From: Allomyces arbusculus
Lineage: Eukaryota > Blastocladiomycota > Blastocladiomycetes > Blastocladiales > Blastocladiaceae
Direction: 5' to 3'
DNA length: 64,000 nucleotides
NCBI GenBank assembly: GCA_027604705.1
Contig: JADHYV010000009.1
Coordinates: forward strand, 372,001-436,000
The position numbers and the translations under genes are program-made. Positions 43,761-55,228 of the stretch are shown one piece after another. Below the pieces are notes generated by a model. The model saw nothing but the letters and a program-made list of their open reading frames with translations, searched no databases and was not told the DNA's origin. How positions within the stretch are numbered: the first letter of the stretch is position 1; every line of letters starts with the position of its first letter.

Positions 43761-45411
43761 GGAGTCGGTACCCAGCGGGGTGCGTGCCTGCAACTAATTG
43801 ACGTGCTTGAAAGTGTGACCATGTCGTGCGCCTTAGCCATGAGCGCCTCGAGATTGACAATCGCTGAGTCGAGCGTTTTGGGGCCAATAACGATGTGATG
43901 CGGTCATGCACAGGCGTGCTCCTTGGATCCGAGCCGACAGGTGACGACTGACAACAGCGCGCATGCTGTGTTTCGTCGAGATGCGGTGACATTCGCACGA
44001 CTTGATCAAAGGTGATGGAGGCTGTTGGTGTGGTTGTAAACCTGCCCTGTGTCTGATCAGTCAACAACCGCAAACGACATGTTGGCAAAATCATTGATCC
44101 TGTTTGTGAAATGAGCGGTCCGTTGTTTGTACAACAGCAATTTGGCAACCGCCAAAGTGCTCAAATCAACGGAGATTGATGACAGCGGAGATCGATGGCC
44201 AACAGCTGGGAAGACTGGCGAACCAGCGGTCGAAAAATGAATAATACAGGGGCGGCCATTTGGCATCGTGGTGGGAATGGGGGTTGCAATTTCGACGTTC
44301 AAGCAGTCAAGGATACCAGCAAAGAGCAGTAGAGCGGCAGTGCCGTTGATGCAGCTGTGCAACTGCGAACGACAGGCAAGCAGTAATGCGGTGCTCACTC
44401 TGCCTGGCCCCCATGGCGCACGCGCCCGTGTGCCTGGTGTTGCTCTCACTGACATCGTCGATGCTCTGCACCCATTTCCAATTCCAGAAAAGCATATGCT
44501 CATACTCTGGCTATCGTGTCGGCCTGGAGCGTACGGGGCAGCTCACTGCTAGCTCATGGTGCCTGCTGCTGGCCGGCCGTTTATTGGTTAGCGGGAGGGG
44601 CCCTCATTGACATCTTGCAAAACCTGACGAAAAATGAATTTATGTTCGTTTAGTCCCTGAATTTTTCTGTTTTAGGTCCGGGGCGGACGAGCAAATGAGG
44701 CCACGCCAATGTGGAGAAAATTGGAAACATGGCACCTGCATCGTCACATGCGTGGACTGACCGACAGATGTGACATAACGCAGCAAACCCCCGCACCCCA
44801 TTCCTTCCCCTTGCGATGTGCAACTCGACGACCTTCGAGTGCGTGCTTGCATGTCCCATCATTTCACAGCAAACGCTCGACGTTCACCATCCATTGCGAA
44901 ATCGCTCTCTTGGACAACTTGACTGTTGCCCAACCAAAACTGATTGCTGCTGCTGCTGAGTTGCGCACCCCAAATGCTCAGCACTGCATCAACGAAGCCA
45001 GCCAACCAATCCATCCCAGCCCAACTACCTGAAAAAGAATAACCAAGCGTTCAACATGCTCGCGTTCATCACGATGCTGCTGCTCGCTTCCATTATTGTC
45101 TGCGTGCTCGTCACGCATGTCTTCATTGTTGCGCTTGCTGCGCTTGTGCGCGCCATGTCGGACTTTGCCAGCTCATTTCATCGATCACGATCGTTGCCAG
45201 CGACGAGCAGTCACACATTGCGGTGGCGATGCATCGTACCGAATCGCTGTTTGATGTGGTGGGCGTCAAGGCCGAGGAGCCGGTTTCGATTGATGCCGGT
45301 CTTCCATGCATTCTTGGATGGAGCGCTGTCTGAGTCACTTGGGCATGTCGATCGACGCGGTCACGTTGCACAGGCAGGGCCGCACAAACGCGGTGTCGCT
45401 TCGACCTTCGG

Positions 45412-45446
<35 letters not shown>

Positions 45447-45635
45447 TGCCACAGCCGACTGACCGACCGACCAACCGACCAAACGCGACGCGCGCCCGCC
45501 CGCTGTCCCATCCTCCCGTCTGACACCCGCAACCGCTCCGCCAAGCTCGTTGCCGCCTCCCACTCCTCGCCCACAGCCCACGCACGACCACACGCACGCA
45601 CGCCCTGCTCTGCCCTGCCCAATCCGCCCGCCCGC
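43761..45635. other. Gene-poor stretch with fragments
   Basis: Nearly 1.9 kb without a confident gene. A plus-strand frame at 45057 starts MLAFITMLLLASIIVCVLVTHVF, a strong hydrophobic segment, but loses coherence after about 45 codons. A minus-strand frame near 44060-44360 (AALLLFAGILDCLNVEIATP) is also protein-like without a start. The stretch is more AT-rich than the rest of the window. Confidence 0.4.
45414..45445 (+). repeat. GCT/CTG trinucleotide repeat, about 10-11 units
   Basis: Pure (GCT)n run upstream of the 45636 gene, followed by an ACCGACCGACC-type short repeat (45460-45480). Likely 5' flank; length may vary. Confidence 0.85.
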
Positions 45636-46553
45636 ATGCTGCCCACTGCGCGCCGCCTCTTCTCGACCCGCGCGACCGCCACGCTCCTGTCGCGGTGGCC
45701 GCGCGCCACGGCCTCGGCCGCCGCCGAGGTCGATGCCGACAACGCCGCCGTTGCAGCTGCCGCTGCCGCTGCCGCTGCCGATGCCGCCTCCGAGCCAGCG
45801 CATCGCGGGATCGGTGCCGTCGACGAAGGCGTTGACGGTCTGCGCGAGGCTGGTTTCCTCGACGACCACGCGGCTCGCTCCATGGCGGTCCAACCCGCGT
45901 CACTGCACGACCGTGCGCGCGCGCCCGCGCTCGCTCCGCCAGCGCAAACGCCCGACGGCGCCTCCAACGTCTACGCGATCGACGACGAGTACAAGGAAAT
46001 GGCGTTTGCCGTGCTGCGCATGACCGAGCAGGACTTTGGCGCCGCGCTGCACGCGCACGTTACCAAGGCTCGTGTGAACCATCCTGCTTCCGAGGCGGCG
46101 GTCGTGACCCCAGAGCTCCCGCCTGATGCGTCGATTACGGCCCCGCGTGTCGCCAACCCGGCCGCTGCGCTCGATCCGGACCCGGAAGCCGTGCGCGAAC
46201 TCGTCGAGGAGTCGTTCACTGACCCGATCATCGACACGATCGCAGCGAACATTTTGGTCGCGGAAGTCTCGCCCGCGGCGCGGATTCACGCGTCGGTGCT
46301 CTCGGCGGTCGCTTCGTCCGACACGCGTGGTGCCGAGTGGGAGACGAGAGACTCGTCCATGTCGCCGCTCGACCACCACCAGATTGACGAGCTGATGCGG
46401 CAGCGTGTCGCCCGCCAGGACCCGTCGGCGCCAGTGCCGGGCTCGCGCCGGTCGGCGACGACGTCGGGCAACGCGCAGGCGAATTCGGGTGCGCCTGCGG
46501 GGCACGGGCCGCGGTCGGCCAAGGAACACCATCCGCACAAGCACCGCGGCTGA
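45636..46553 (+). CDS. Putative mitochondrial protein of unknown function, 305 aa
   Basis: Single-exon frame starting at a good ATG (CCCGCATGC). Residues 1-30 (MLPTARRLFSTRATATLL, then SRWPRATAS) have the Arg/Ser/Ala-rich, acid-free make-up of a mitochondrial presequence with a likely processing site near RLFST or RWPRA. An acidic Ala run follows, then a region with VYAIDDEYKEMAFAVLRMTEQDFGAAL, which looks like a folded helical segment, and a Glu/Asp-rich helix (VRELVEESFTDPIIDTIAAN). The C-terminus is Ser/Gly/His-rich and disordered (KEHHPHKHRG). I do not recognise a family. The frame could extend upstream through the GCT repeat, but a start after the repeat gives the clean presequence. Confidence 0.55.
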   Translation: MLPTARRLFSTRATATLLSRWPRATASAAAEVDADNAAVAAAAAAAAADAASEPAHRGIGAVDEGVDGLREAGFLDDHAARSMAVQPASLHDRARAPALAPPAQTPDGASNVYAIDDEYKEMAFAVLRMTEQDFGAALHAHVTKARVNHPASEAAVVTPELPPDASITAPRVANPAAALDPDPEAVRELVEESFTDPIIDTIAANILVAEVSPAARIHASVLSAVASSDTRGAEWETRDSSMSPLDHHQIDELMRQRVARQDPSAPVPGSRRSATTSGNAQANSGAPAGHGPRSAKEHHPHKHRG

Positions 46554-47106
46554 TCTATGAAAGAAGAGGAGGAGGAGCGCGCGTTGAGCATGCGCACCGT
46601 CGCGCACGAGCGGACACGGTACGCGCGTCGTGCCCACACGGGGCGCCGAACTTGCCCAGCGACGCGGATAAACCGTGAGGACGTCATGAGGTCGTTTTTG
46701 CTTCTGGTCTTCTTGTCTGTTTTCAATCCACCCCACACACACATTCAACCAAACCACATTTCTGACCGTCAACCCATTCATCCATCCACCCACCCACTTC
46801 GCGGCTTTGGTCGCGATTCTTTCTCCTGAGTGTCTGCTCTGCCGCGCATCGATGCGTTATTCTTTTGTCTTCATTGCGGTCCGATGTTGGACCGCATATT
46901 CATCTTTCCTATCCTCGCCTCCCCATTTCTTCGCCATCCATGACCGTGGGCCCGATTGTTCTGACCCGCGACGGCAATGTCCATTCAATAAAAATCCGTC
47001 AGCTGACGAGCACGTGGATCAAAACATGGTGGTTTGCATTGCCATTGAAAACGAATCCAGATCCAGTCGCGCTCCGATCTCAGTCGTCCCTTCTGCATAC
47101 TCCTCC
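46554..47106. other. Convergent 3' spacer
   Basis: About 550 bp between the tail of the mitochondrial candidate and the tail of IFT172. AT-richer, with short C/A runs (CCACACACACATTC). No gene seen. Confidence 0.5.
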
Positions 47107-50100
47107 TCACCCACGCAGCGAGTACGATGGCCCCTGTGGCGTCAAACACCACGGGCACTGCTTCTCCTGTACGACAAACCGGTTCCAGTCGTCCTTGTTA
47201 GCGGCCATGCCGCACCCGCCGCACCGTGTCGCGTTCTTGAGCACCGGGAAGCCTATCATCCATCAACGTCAGGACTCCGCCCGGAAGAAATCTCTCAAGT
47301 AAAGAGAAAAGAACATCGTACCCGTCACAATACACGGCTCACACGTCGCTCGACACGCGCCGCACGCCAGCGCCGACGCGGCCACTTTGGTCCCACACGC
47401 CTCGCACGCGCGCCGATCCGGCTCCGCCGCGCTCGTGCGCCGCTGTACCGACCACGCCAGCACCCAGTCGCGGGCGCGCTCGCGGTCCTCGTCATTGACC
47501 GCCGGCGCTGGTGGGAGCGCAAACACGGGTGCAATCTCGGCCCCCGGCGTCCCAGGCGCATTCAACTGCGCGATCCACTCAGTCGTCGGCACGCTCGTAT
47601 CCGCCGCCGCGTCCTCGATCGCCTCGGCCACGTCGAGGAACCGGTTGAGCAGTGCAAACGCGAGCCGCGCCATGGGCGACGGCGGGTCCGTGGAACTGGC
47701 AGACGTCCCCGCCGCCGCCTGGCACGCCATCCCGGCCTGGAACAGGGCGCGATCAATCGGGATCGGCAACTCGCGGTACCGCAAGAGCGAGACAGCGTGC
47801 ATCGCACGGTACTGCGCGAGCGGCGCTCCACCACTCGCGGCGGCGCCAGACGTGAGTTTCTGCTCGCAGTACTTGCGCATGAACTGCAAGTGTGCAACGA
47901 CCAGGTACGCCGTAAACTCGGGCGGGAACGAGGCGCCGCCCTGGACTGCGACGATTTTCTTGAGCAGGTCGCGCACGGCCTGGACCATGGCGATTGATCC
48001 GTCGTCGGCGAGCACCTTGGCGCAGAGTGCCGCATACATGTCGACAAAAGCCGGTGTCGTGGGGGCGCCGTACTGCGCGAGGACCTTGAGCAGGGCCTCG
48101 GGGTTGGGCTGTGCGCCCATGAGCATCTGGTTGGCAAAGAGCATCAGGTACCGCTGCAAGAGAGCGCCGCGGTCGGCGTTTGCGTTCTGCGCGGCCGCGG
48201 CGAGACACGCTTCCCAGTTGCCCTTCTGCGCGTGCACTTGGCACGCGGCATCGACATCGATCGCAGCCAGCGCATCGGCGGCGCCTTGCCGCTTGAGGTG
48301 TGCGACGTACAGAGCGTCAATATGAGATTGCAATGCCGGCTGGATGCGGCCGAGCTGCTTGCACTTGTCCCACAGCGCCGCGCGGGCGTACATGTCGGCC
48401 GCGTCCTTGTATTGCTCGGCGAGAACCAAGACGTCGCCCGCCGCATCCGTGCGCCCAGCGCCAGCAGGAGGGGCATCGGCGAGTTTGGCCGCGGCTTGGC
48501 GGGCGATCTGGACCGCCGTCGCCCGTGACGGTGCAAACTTGTGCGCGAGTTCGGCAGCACGCGTCCAGTGCGCGACGAGGAACGCGGCCTCCTCGGGGCT
48601 CAAGTCCTTGGCACCCGGTGCGGAGACTGCGGGCGAGAGCCGCAGGTATGTTTCGGCCGCGCGCACGGCATCCCCCTGCTGCTCGAGCAACCGCGCCGCG
48701 GAGAGCAATTCATCGCGCGACGCATCAGCCTTGTCGCGAAGGTACCCGTCGTGCTCGGCAGCCAGTGCCGCCACTTTCGCGGGCACGTACTCGCGTGCAA
48801 ACCGCATCGCCTCGGCCCACTGTCCCGCAGCCTTGTACGCGTTGAGCGCAGCCTCGGGCCGCTGCGCGCGCAACCATAACGATTCGGCGGCCGCGTACTC
48901 GCCGCGCGTGAAAAGCATCTTGGCGCGGCCGCACTGCACGTCAACGACCGCCGAGGGGTCGTGCTGCTCGGCGACACGCTGCGCCGCGTCCCAGTCCTCG
49001 TTGTGAATGTGCATGAGAATTGCTTCCTTGGGCTTTTGCGCAGCGACAAACGCGGCCTCGGCGTCGGCAAACTTGCCTTCGTCCTCGTAGAACATGGCCT
49101 GCTTGAGGTAGACGTCGGATTCCTTGGGGTGCAACGCGTTCTGCTGCGCGCCGGGGGTCGAAGCCTTGAGCCACTTGCATAGCTCGAACGCGAAGTCGAA
49201 TGCTGCGTTTTCGGCCGCGAAATCGATCGCGTACTCGAGCAGGCCGTGCTTGATGAGCAGTTTCGCGCCGGCCTCGCCGCCAAGCGATCGCGCCCAAAGA
49301 TACGCGACCTGCTTGGCCGCAAACGCACCGCCGTGGAGCTTGGCCACCTACGCGAATGGAATATCACGTCAGTTATTCCGCATCGCACACACCAACCGGA
49401 AATGCCAACGAACCCGATGCGCGTCCTCGTAGACATTGTTCGAGCAATACATGTTGACGGCGCTTTTCCAGTCACCTGCCTGCACGTAATGATGCTCGGC
49501 CTGCTTGAAATTCTGCGCGGCCTCGAGCGTCTTGCCCAAGAACACGTGCGTCTCATTCAACAGGTCCTTGTGGTAAACCGCGACCAACTCAATCATCTTG
49601 TCGTAGTTCTTGGCGTTCTTGTACATGTTGATGGCCAAGTCGGGCTCGCCAATCAGCAAGTACAACTTCTCGGCCTCGTGGTGCTTGCCCTGCGCCTCGC
49701 GGTCCTGCGCGTGCTGCGTGTAGAGATGGTAGACGTCCTCGGCGGGCAATACCATTGCCGCGAGTCGGTGCGCCTTGTCCCATTGGGACTGCGCGTTGTA
49801 CATGTCGACGGCGTCGAGCGCACGGCCGGCCTTGATAAAGTACTTTTCGGCCTTGGCCCAGTCTTGCGTTGCGAGAAAGTGCTGTGCGAGGTCGGTGCAT
49901 AGTTTCTTGACGGTCGCGTCGGACGCGTCGAGCGAGTCGGCAATCGAGGTGGCTTTGGTCCACTGGAATCGGGAGAGATGATAGAGGTCAGAAATCTGGC
50001 AGAGAGCGCGTCGTGCCGTGGTGATAGAGAAACGCACCGATTTGGCGGCAATCGCCGTTTCGAGCGCCTTGAGGTTCTGGTTGCCCTCGATGTAGTGGTG

Positions 50101-53063
50101 GATTGCGGCCTCAACCTGGCGCGTGCTGACGAGGTAATCGCCCCATTTCTACGACGACTCCAGGTCAGCGAATGTCCAATAACCGAGGGGCCGCAAAAAA
50201 CGCATTGAGAACCAGCGTACCTCCTCGAGTTGCACGACGCGCGCCGGGTCGTACGTGCGGCATAAATCGATCGCAGCCTTGAAACAATTTCCGCGCTCGT
50301 ACGCGACGAGCGCCTTTTCCTGCTGTCCGAGCACGCCATAAAAATCGCCGGCCTTCTCCCACAAATTAGCCTGCGCGAGCGCGTGCGCCGTGCGCTCCAC
50401 GAGTTCCAGATTCCCGAGCAATCGGTGCTGTTTGAGCAGTACCGCAGCGCGCGACGGCATACTTGCTTGCAAGTACAACTGGATCGCAGCGACATAATCG
50501 CCACTTGCCTCGCGAAACTCGGCAGCGCCCTCCTCCTGCCCGGACTCAACGAGCCACGTAAAGTAATTGCGGCGCAGCGTATCGACTTCTGGGTGGTGAG
50601 CGAGTTCAGCGACCTTGATCGACGCGTCCCACTTATGCAATTCCTGGTACATGTCCATGGCCGCCTGCACTTGGCCCTGCTCCAGGTAGATGCGCTCGGC
50701 CGACTTGAATTCCTTGTCCATGACGGCGAGCTTGGCGCGCACTTGGAAGTGCATCGTCGGGTCGATGAGCGTTGGGTCCATGCGCTGTAGCTGCTCAGCG
50801 AGGTCGGTCACTTGGCGCAGGTACTGCGCCTTGGCCATGTCGCCGAGCGCCGCAAAGCATCTAGGAGAGTACGGGGTTGAAATGGTCAGTCTCCCGAATC
50901 GCCCAGCCGACGAAAAGGACAGAGCGCGTACCGCTCTGCCAGCGCCAATTTTCGGTGCTGCACAGCGACCGCGCTCAACGTCGTCCACATGGCCTCCGTC
51001 TCGGGCGTGATTTCGAGCGCCTCGAGCAACGTAAGCGCGCGCAACCAATCGAGATCATCCATGGCCGTCCCAAACTCGATCAATCCCTCGTCGAGCGTGT
51101 AAGTCGCCGTCGTCAATCCCTCGTCAACAACGACATTGGTCACGCCGCTTTCGCGCACGATATCGAGCACGTCGCCCTTGATTGGGTGCATCGTGACGCG
51201 GTCTGGCGAGTTTATCCCGTACCAGACGCAGAGGTTGGTACGGCTCTGCGCGACAACCACGTCCGAGTTGGGCACCCACTGCACGTACGTGCAGTAGGCC
51301 AAGAGCGTGACCGACTGCTGCGTCGCCACGTCAAACAAGTGCAGCTGTTTCTTCTTGTCACGGAAGAGCAGCTTATTGGCCTTGCCCGAGAGCTCGAGCC
51401 AATCGACCTTGGCGTCGTGGTGCACGACCACCACGTTCGCGGGCCGTGCGAGATCCATGATGTGCACCGTATGCGAATCGATCAGGTAGGCCAGCGTCCT
51501 TGACCCGGAATTGCGCTCGTTTAGCCGCACGCTCAGCAAATGCGGACTCATAAACTCGGTGCGGCACGAAGCAATGATATCGTTGAGCCCGTACTCGACG
51601 AGCAGCAGTTCGCCGGCATTGAAGACCATGCACACACCTGGGTACGCGAAATGGAACCGCTCGTTCCCACCTGACTGCCACTGGATTTCCGATAACCGGC
51701 ACGCGCCAAGATCGCCGAGGCACAGCGTGTGTTCCGTATGCGCGACGAGAAACTGGTCCTGGAAAATGTTGATTTTCGTAAACGCCGACCCATAGGCCGA
51801 CTTGAGCAGGATGCGCGCGCCCGTCGCGAGCCTCTTGACGAGCACTTGCGACGGCGAGACGTAGGTGAACTCGAACGTGCCCTTGTACCGCGTCTTCTTG
51901 AGGCAGCAGTCGAACATGTCGACGGAGCCGGTCAGTGAACCGAGGACGACTTTAGAACCGTCGGGTTTCCATGCCATGGCCGTGACCGAATGGTAGGACG
52001 GAAGCGGGAAGGACGGCGCCTCGATCCATTGCTGTCGCGCGGCCTGGAAGTTGAAAATGTGAACTTTGTCGAGAGAGCCGAGCAGCAGCGACTGGCCGGT
52101 GGGACCAACGACGGCCACGGTGAGGTCGCCCTGGGTTGGGTCGCGGCCATAGTCGAATTGCTGCTGCACCTTGCCTAGAATCAGGGAGTTTTGGTGAGAC
52201 CAGGAGCGGTGGAGAGTCGAGAATACGGCATGAAGAATGTACCGTCGACGCCGTAAAACGTCACCACCTTGTCGAGATCCACAACGACAATCGACGACAG
52301 TGTCCATGCGAGCGCGACAGGCACGCTCGTGTGCGTGACGATGATGGCCTGCGACGAGCTGCCCTGGCCATCGTCAAACGAAAACTTGATGACGGCGCCA
52401 TTTGCATGGCTGGAGACAATGGCGTTGCCATCGAGCGATGACGCGAGACTCGTGACGTAGCCCTCGCCCTGGTACAGCGTCGCGGCCTTATTGGTCTTAA
52501 GATTGCCGAGCTTGACCTAAAATCGTAGATTCGTGGAGATCAGGTTGGGGAGAGCGAGGAAGCAACGACTTGTGCCAACCAACAGACTTTCCCATCGGCC
52601 ATGCCAAACACAATGAGCCCGTGCTGATCCTTTGGCCATGCGAGCGCTGTCACGTCGGTCGACTGGATAAACTTGTTGCAAATCGACTTTTTCTCGCCCC
52701 ACTCAAGCCCGAGTCGGTAGACAAAGACGGCGCCGTCGGATTGCGCGACGGCGAGCTTGGTCGAGTCCGGGGAAAAGGCGAGCGCGACGATAGTGTATCC
52801 TTTCGGATTCTAGAGGTTGCAAACCATGAGTTCCGCGGAAAAACCGGCTCTTCATTCGGCGATCACCCGGGCACACATACTTGCGGGTCGGCGCCCTTGG
52901 TCGAAAACTTGTCCTTGCGCTCACCGTTCTCGTCAAAGACCTGAATGATACGGTCGGCATTGGCGACAGCGAGTTTCTGGTTGTTGGGCGACCAAGCCGC
53001 GGCCGAGATTTTGGCAATGCCGTCGGCGGGAGCCACGACCGCCTTGAGGTGCTTGATCTGCAT
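47107..53063 (-). CDS. IFT172: Intraflagellar transport protein 172, 1797 aa
   Basis: Nine exons: 53063-52881, 52809-52588, 52516-52243, 52174-50932, 50860-50221, 50148-50038, 49962-49414, 49347-47322 and 47252-47107; introns 66-75 bp, all in phase. IFT172 is the largest IFT-B peripheral subunit; it builds and turns trains round at the flagellar tip. It starts MQIKHLKAVVAP, as in other species. The WD propellers follow (AAWSPNNQKLAVA, AFSPDSTKLAV, LIVFGMADGKVKLGNLKTNKA, TEFMSPHLLSVRLNER, DWLELSGKANKLLFRD, RVTMHPIKGDV). A long TPR solenoid comes next (MYQELHKWDASIKVAE, GGEAGAKLLIKHGLLE, MFYEDEGKFADAEAAF, IHNEDWDAAQRVAEQHDP). The C-terminus has two Cys-pair modules (CEAC/CGAC with CEPC, then CGGC and CPWC), a zinc-ribbon feature human IFT172 lacks. 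The last exon (FPVLKNATRCGGCGMAANKDDWN) was recovered from its match to the conserved ITGYPILRN and NKDNWN ends. Confidence 0.97.
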
Positions 53064-53595
53064 GCGGTTGCAGCAATCCGGTCGGTGATGTCGGTGGTCG
53101 AGTTGGGCAGGGTCGAGAGCCAGGCGAGCGAATTGGTCGTCGGGTTGAGAATTCCAGTGCGCTGATCTCGGCCGATCAGCGGACGGGTCGGTCCAAAGCT
53201 GCCCCCTTTTCCAATCGTGTTGCAGCAAGTGACGGCGAGTTGCTGCGGACGCTCTGGCGGGTTGGTTGAGGGTCTTTTGGTTGCGGAGATGCAGGCAGCA
53301 AGAACGCCGAGCAGCTGCGAGACGTGCAGGTCGACCTTCGGTTTATCACGTGCGTGATCAACCGTCAGCACACCGCACGCAAGCTGCTCAACGCTGCCGA
53401 GTTGTTGCTCGTAATTCGGCCTCGATTTCCTCAAATCGCACTCGAAGGTGCTGCTCACGACTTGCTGCAACCCATTCAAGTCCGCTCACGGACCCTGCGC
53501 GCCGACCGCGACCGCGAATCAACCGCATTTCGTCCTCTAACCGACTCGACCCGACGCCTGACCGACCTGCTGCCCACCGTCGCAGACCACCCACC
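53064..53595. promoter_or_regulatory. Divergent promoter, IFT172 / mitochondrial uL30
   Basis: 532 bp. Open frames run through it on both strands but carry no motif and no splice logic. A palindrome-like ATCACGTGCGTGAT lies near 53345. Confidence 0.4.
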
Positions 53596-53937
53596 ATGTC
53601 ATCAGCCGCCACGACCGCCGCCGCCGCCGCCGCCGCGGCCAAGGGCAGCAAGCCTTTCTTCCGCGTGACGCTCGTGCGGTCGACGATTGGTCTCCCGGCC
53701 AAGACGCGGCAGTACGCCAAGTCGCTGCACTTGACAAAGCTGCACCGTCCCGTGCTGATGCCAGCGACGGCCTCGTCCGCAGGTAATCTGCTCAAGCTCA
53801 AGGAACTGATCAAGGTCGAGAACGTGGCGTTGCCGCGCGGTGTCTCGCCTCAGCGCGCGCTCTTCAATGAGAAGCAGGCGCGCAAGCCGTTTGATGGGTT
53901 CCGCGTGGTCGGGAGTGCGGTGCCCAAGACGTGGTGA
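53596..53937 (+). CDS. Mitochondrial large-subunit ribosomal protein uL30, 113 aa
   Basis: Single exon; the ATG sits in CACCATGTC. It is a component of the mitochondrial ribosome near the central protuberance side of the large subunit. The L30 signature is clear: FFRVTLVRSTIGLPAKTRQYAKSL, then LHLTKLHRPVLMPAT (L30 K-L-x-[KR]-x-x-x-x-P), then LLKLKELIKVENV. The C-terminal extension (ARKPFDGFRVVG) is typical of fungal MRPL33-type proteins. The N-terminus is an Ala run without a strong amphipathic presequence, so import may depend on internal signals. Confidence 0.88.
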   Translation: MSSAATTAAAAAAAAKGSKPFFRVTLVRSTIGLPAKTRQYAKSLHLTKLHRPVLMPATASSAGNLLKLKELIKVENVALPRGVSPQRALFNEKQARKPFDGFRVVGSAVPKTW

Positions 53938-54146
53938 GGTTGGATTGGTGCGCTGGTAGTGCTGTTTATTTCTAAGTAGAATTCGTTTCCTTTCTCTGGC
54001 GACTCGAACAGAACGCACGGCCATGGTTATGTATATTCAAAAAGCATCCTCCTGTCGGGCGGGGTTATTTACAAGCAATTTTTCGCCCCGACCGTTTCAA
54101 CGAAAGTAGAACAGCAGCGCCCGAACAAACGATGGGTAACTCTCCC

Positions 54147-55228
54147 TCACGTCAGGGCGATAATCAGAGCGAGGACCGCGGCAATCGCAACCAGCACGAG
54201 CAGGATGCGGCACTTAACTTCGCGCCACCACCGGCCGCGTTTGTTGGCCGTGTTGAGCTGCACGGCCGCATTCTCGACGTGCACGTCGGCCGTTTGCAGG
54301 TTGGCCTCGATGTTGTCTGGTGGTGGAACACAGCGCGGTGAGCAGACCGTAACCCCATGCACGGAACGGGCGCGCAAACGGACCAAACAGCTGTCCTTGA
54401 TCCTTGACCATGGTCCCGATTTTCCGAAATATGTCGTTGACCATGTGCACGCCGTCCTCGATATCGCGAATTTCGGCCTCGCGCTCGGCAATCAACGTCT
54501 CGTTGTAGGCAATGTCGAGATCGTGCACGAGCACGTGCTGCTGCGCGTCGCTGCTCGATGCGCCGCCCGTCGACAGCAGCGGCGCGTCCTCGCGGTCCAT
54601 TCTACGTCCCGTCCCATCGTGCACGCGTGAGCCAAACGAGATCCATGGACGGTGCACGGAGCCGAAACTCAGTGCGTACCGCTCCTCCTCGTGCGCGAGC
54701 GCCATCTTGGCGCGCGCAATATCGGCTTTGGACTTTTCGGTAAACTCTGCCTGAAAGTCGCGGAACCGCGCCGTCAAGGTCTGGAAGTCGGCCGTAATGC
54801 GTTGGGTTGCGAGCTTGTTCTACAACACACGGACAAGGCACGGATTGAGCTTCTGTCCGCATCAACGTTGCGGTCCGGCAATGCATGCCGCCAAGCAGGA
54901 GTGCGGACGAACCTGCGGCACGCCCGACTGGTTGGCGAGCGCCGCCAACCTGGCCAGGTCGTTGGCAGTCGTCAGGAGCAGCTGCTTGGTCTCATCCTGG
55001 AGCCGGTGGCTACGTCGCGTGCCCGTGCGCAGCGGTCAGAGTGGTGTCGGGAGAGATGGGATCCAACGCGGCGAATTACATCTTGTCGCGCAGCGGTGCC
55101 GTGTCGCGTGGGGTGCCGAGCAGGCGCAGGCGCGAGTGCAGCGTGTCGATGTGCCGCTGCAGTGTGTTGAGTGCCTGCGAGACGTGCGCGAGCGTCGTCT
55201 CGTAGGATGCGGGTGGTGGCAGGGACAT
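54147..55228 (-). CDS. Endosomal-type Qa-SNARE (syntaxin 7/12, Pep12-like), 283 aa
   Basis: Exons are 55228-55080, 55009-54913, 54819-54384 and 54316-54147. Qa-SNAREs sit in target membranes and zip with Qb, Qc and R partners to fuse vesicles. An Habc-like N-terminal bundle occupies ~1-130 (QALNTLQRHIDTLHSRL, RDKIHRLQDETKQLLL, RITADFQTLTARFRDFQAEF). The SNARE helix is at ~190-250 (IAEREAEIRDIEDGVHMV, then IFRKIGTMVKDQGQLFDNIEA) with the central-layer Gln in KDQG. A tail anchor ends the protein (ILLVLVAIAAVLALIIALT). LFDNIEAN is rebuilt across the last intron and fits the syntaxin LIDxIEAN consensus. The SNARE sequence is closest by eye to syntaxin 7/12 and Pep12. A plasma-membrane Sso type is less likely. 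Confidence 0.92.

Noticed and set aside
41675-45635. Transposon with terminal inverted repeats
   Set aside because: The inverted arms are internal, coding-like and degenerate; no transposase or reverse transcriptase motif and no target-site duplication could be seen.
45123-45967. Gly/Arg-rich minus-strand frames opposite the GCT repeat
   Set aside because: Poly-Ser/Ala translation of the trinucleotide repeat and its GC flank.
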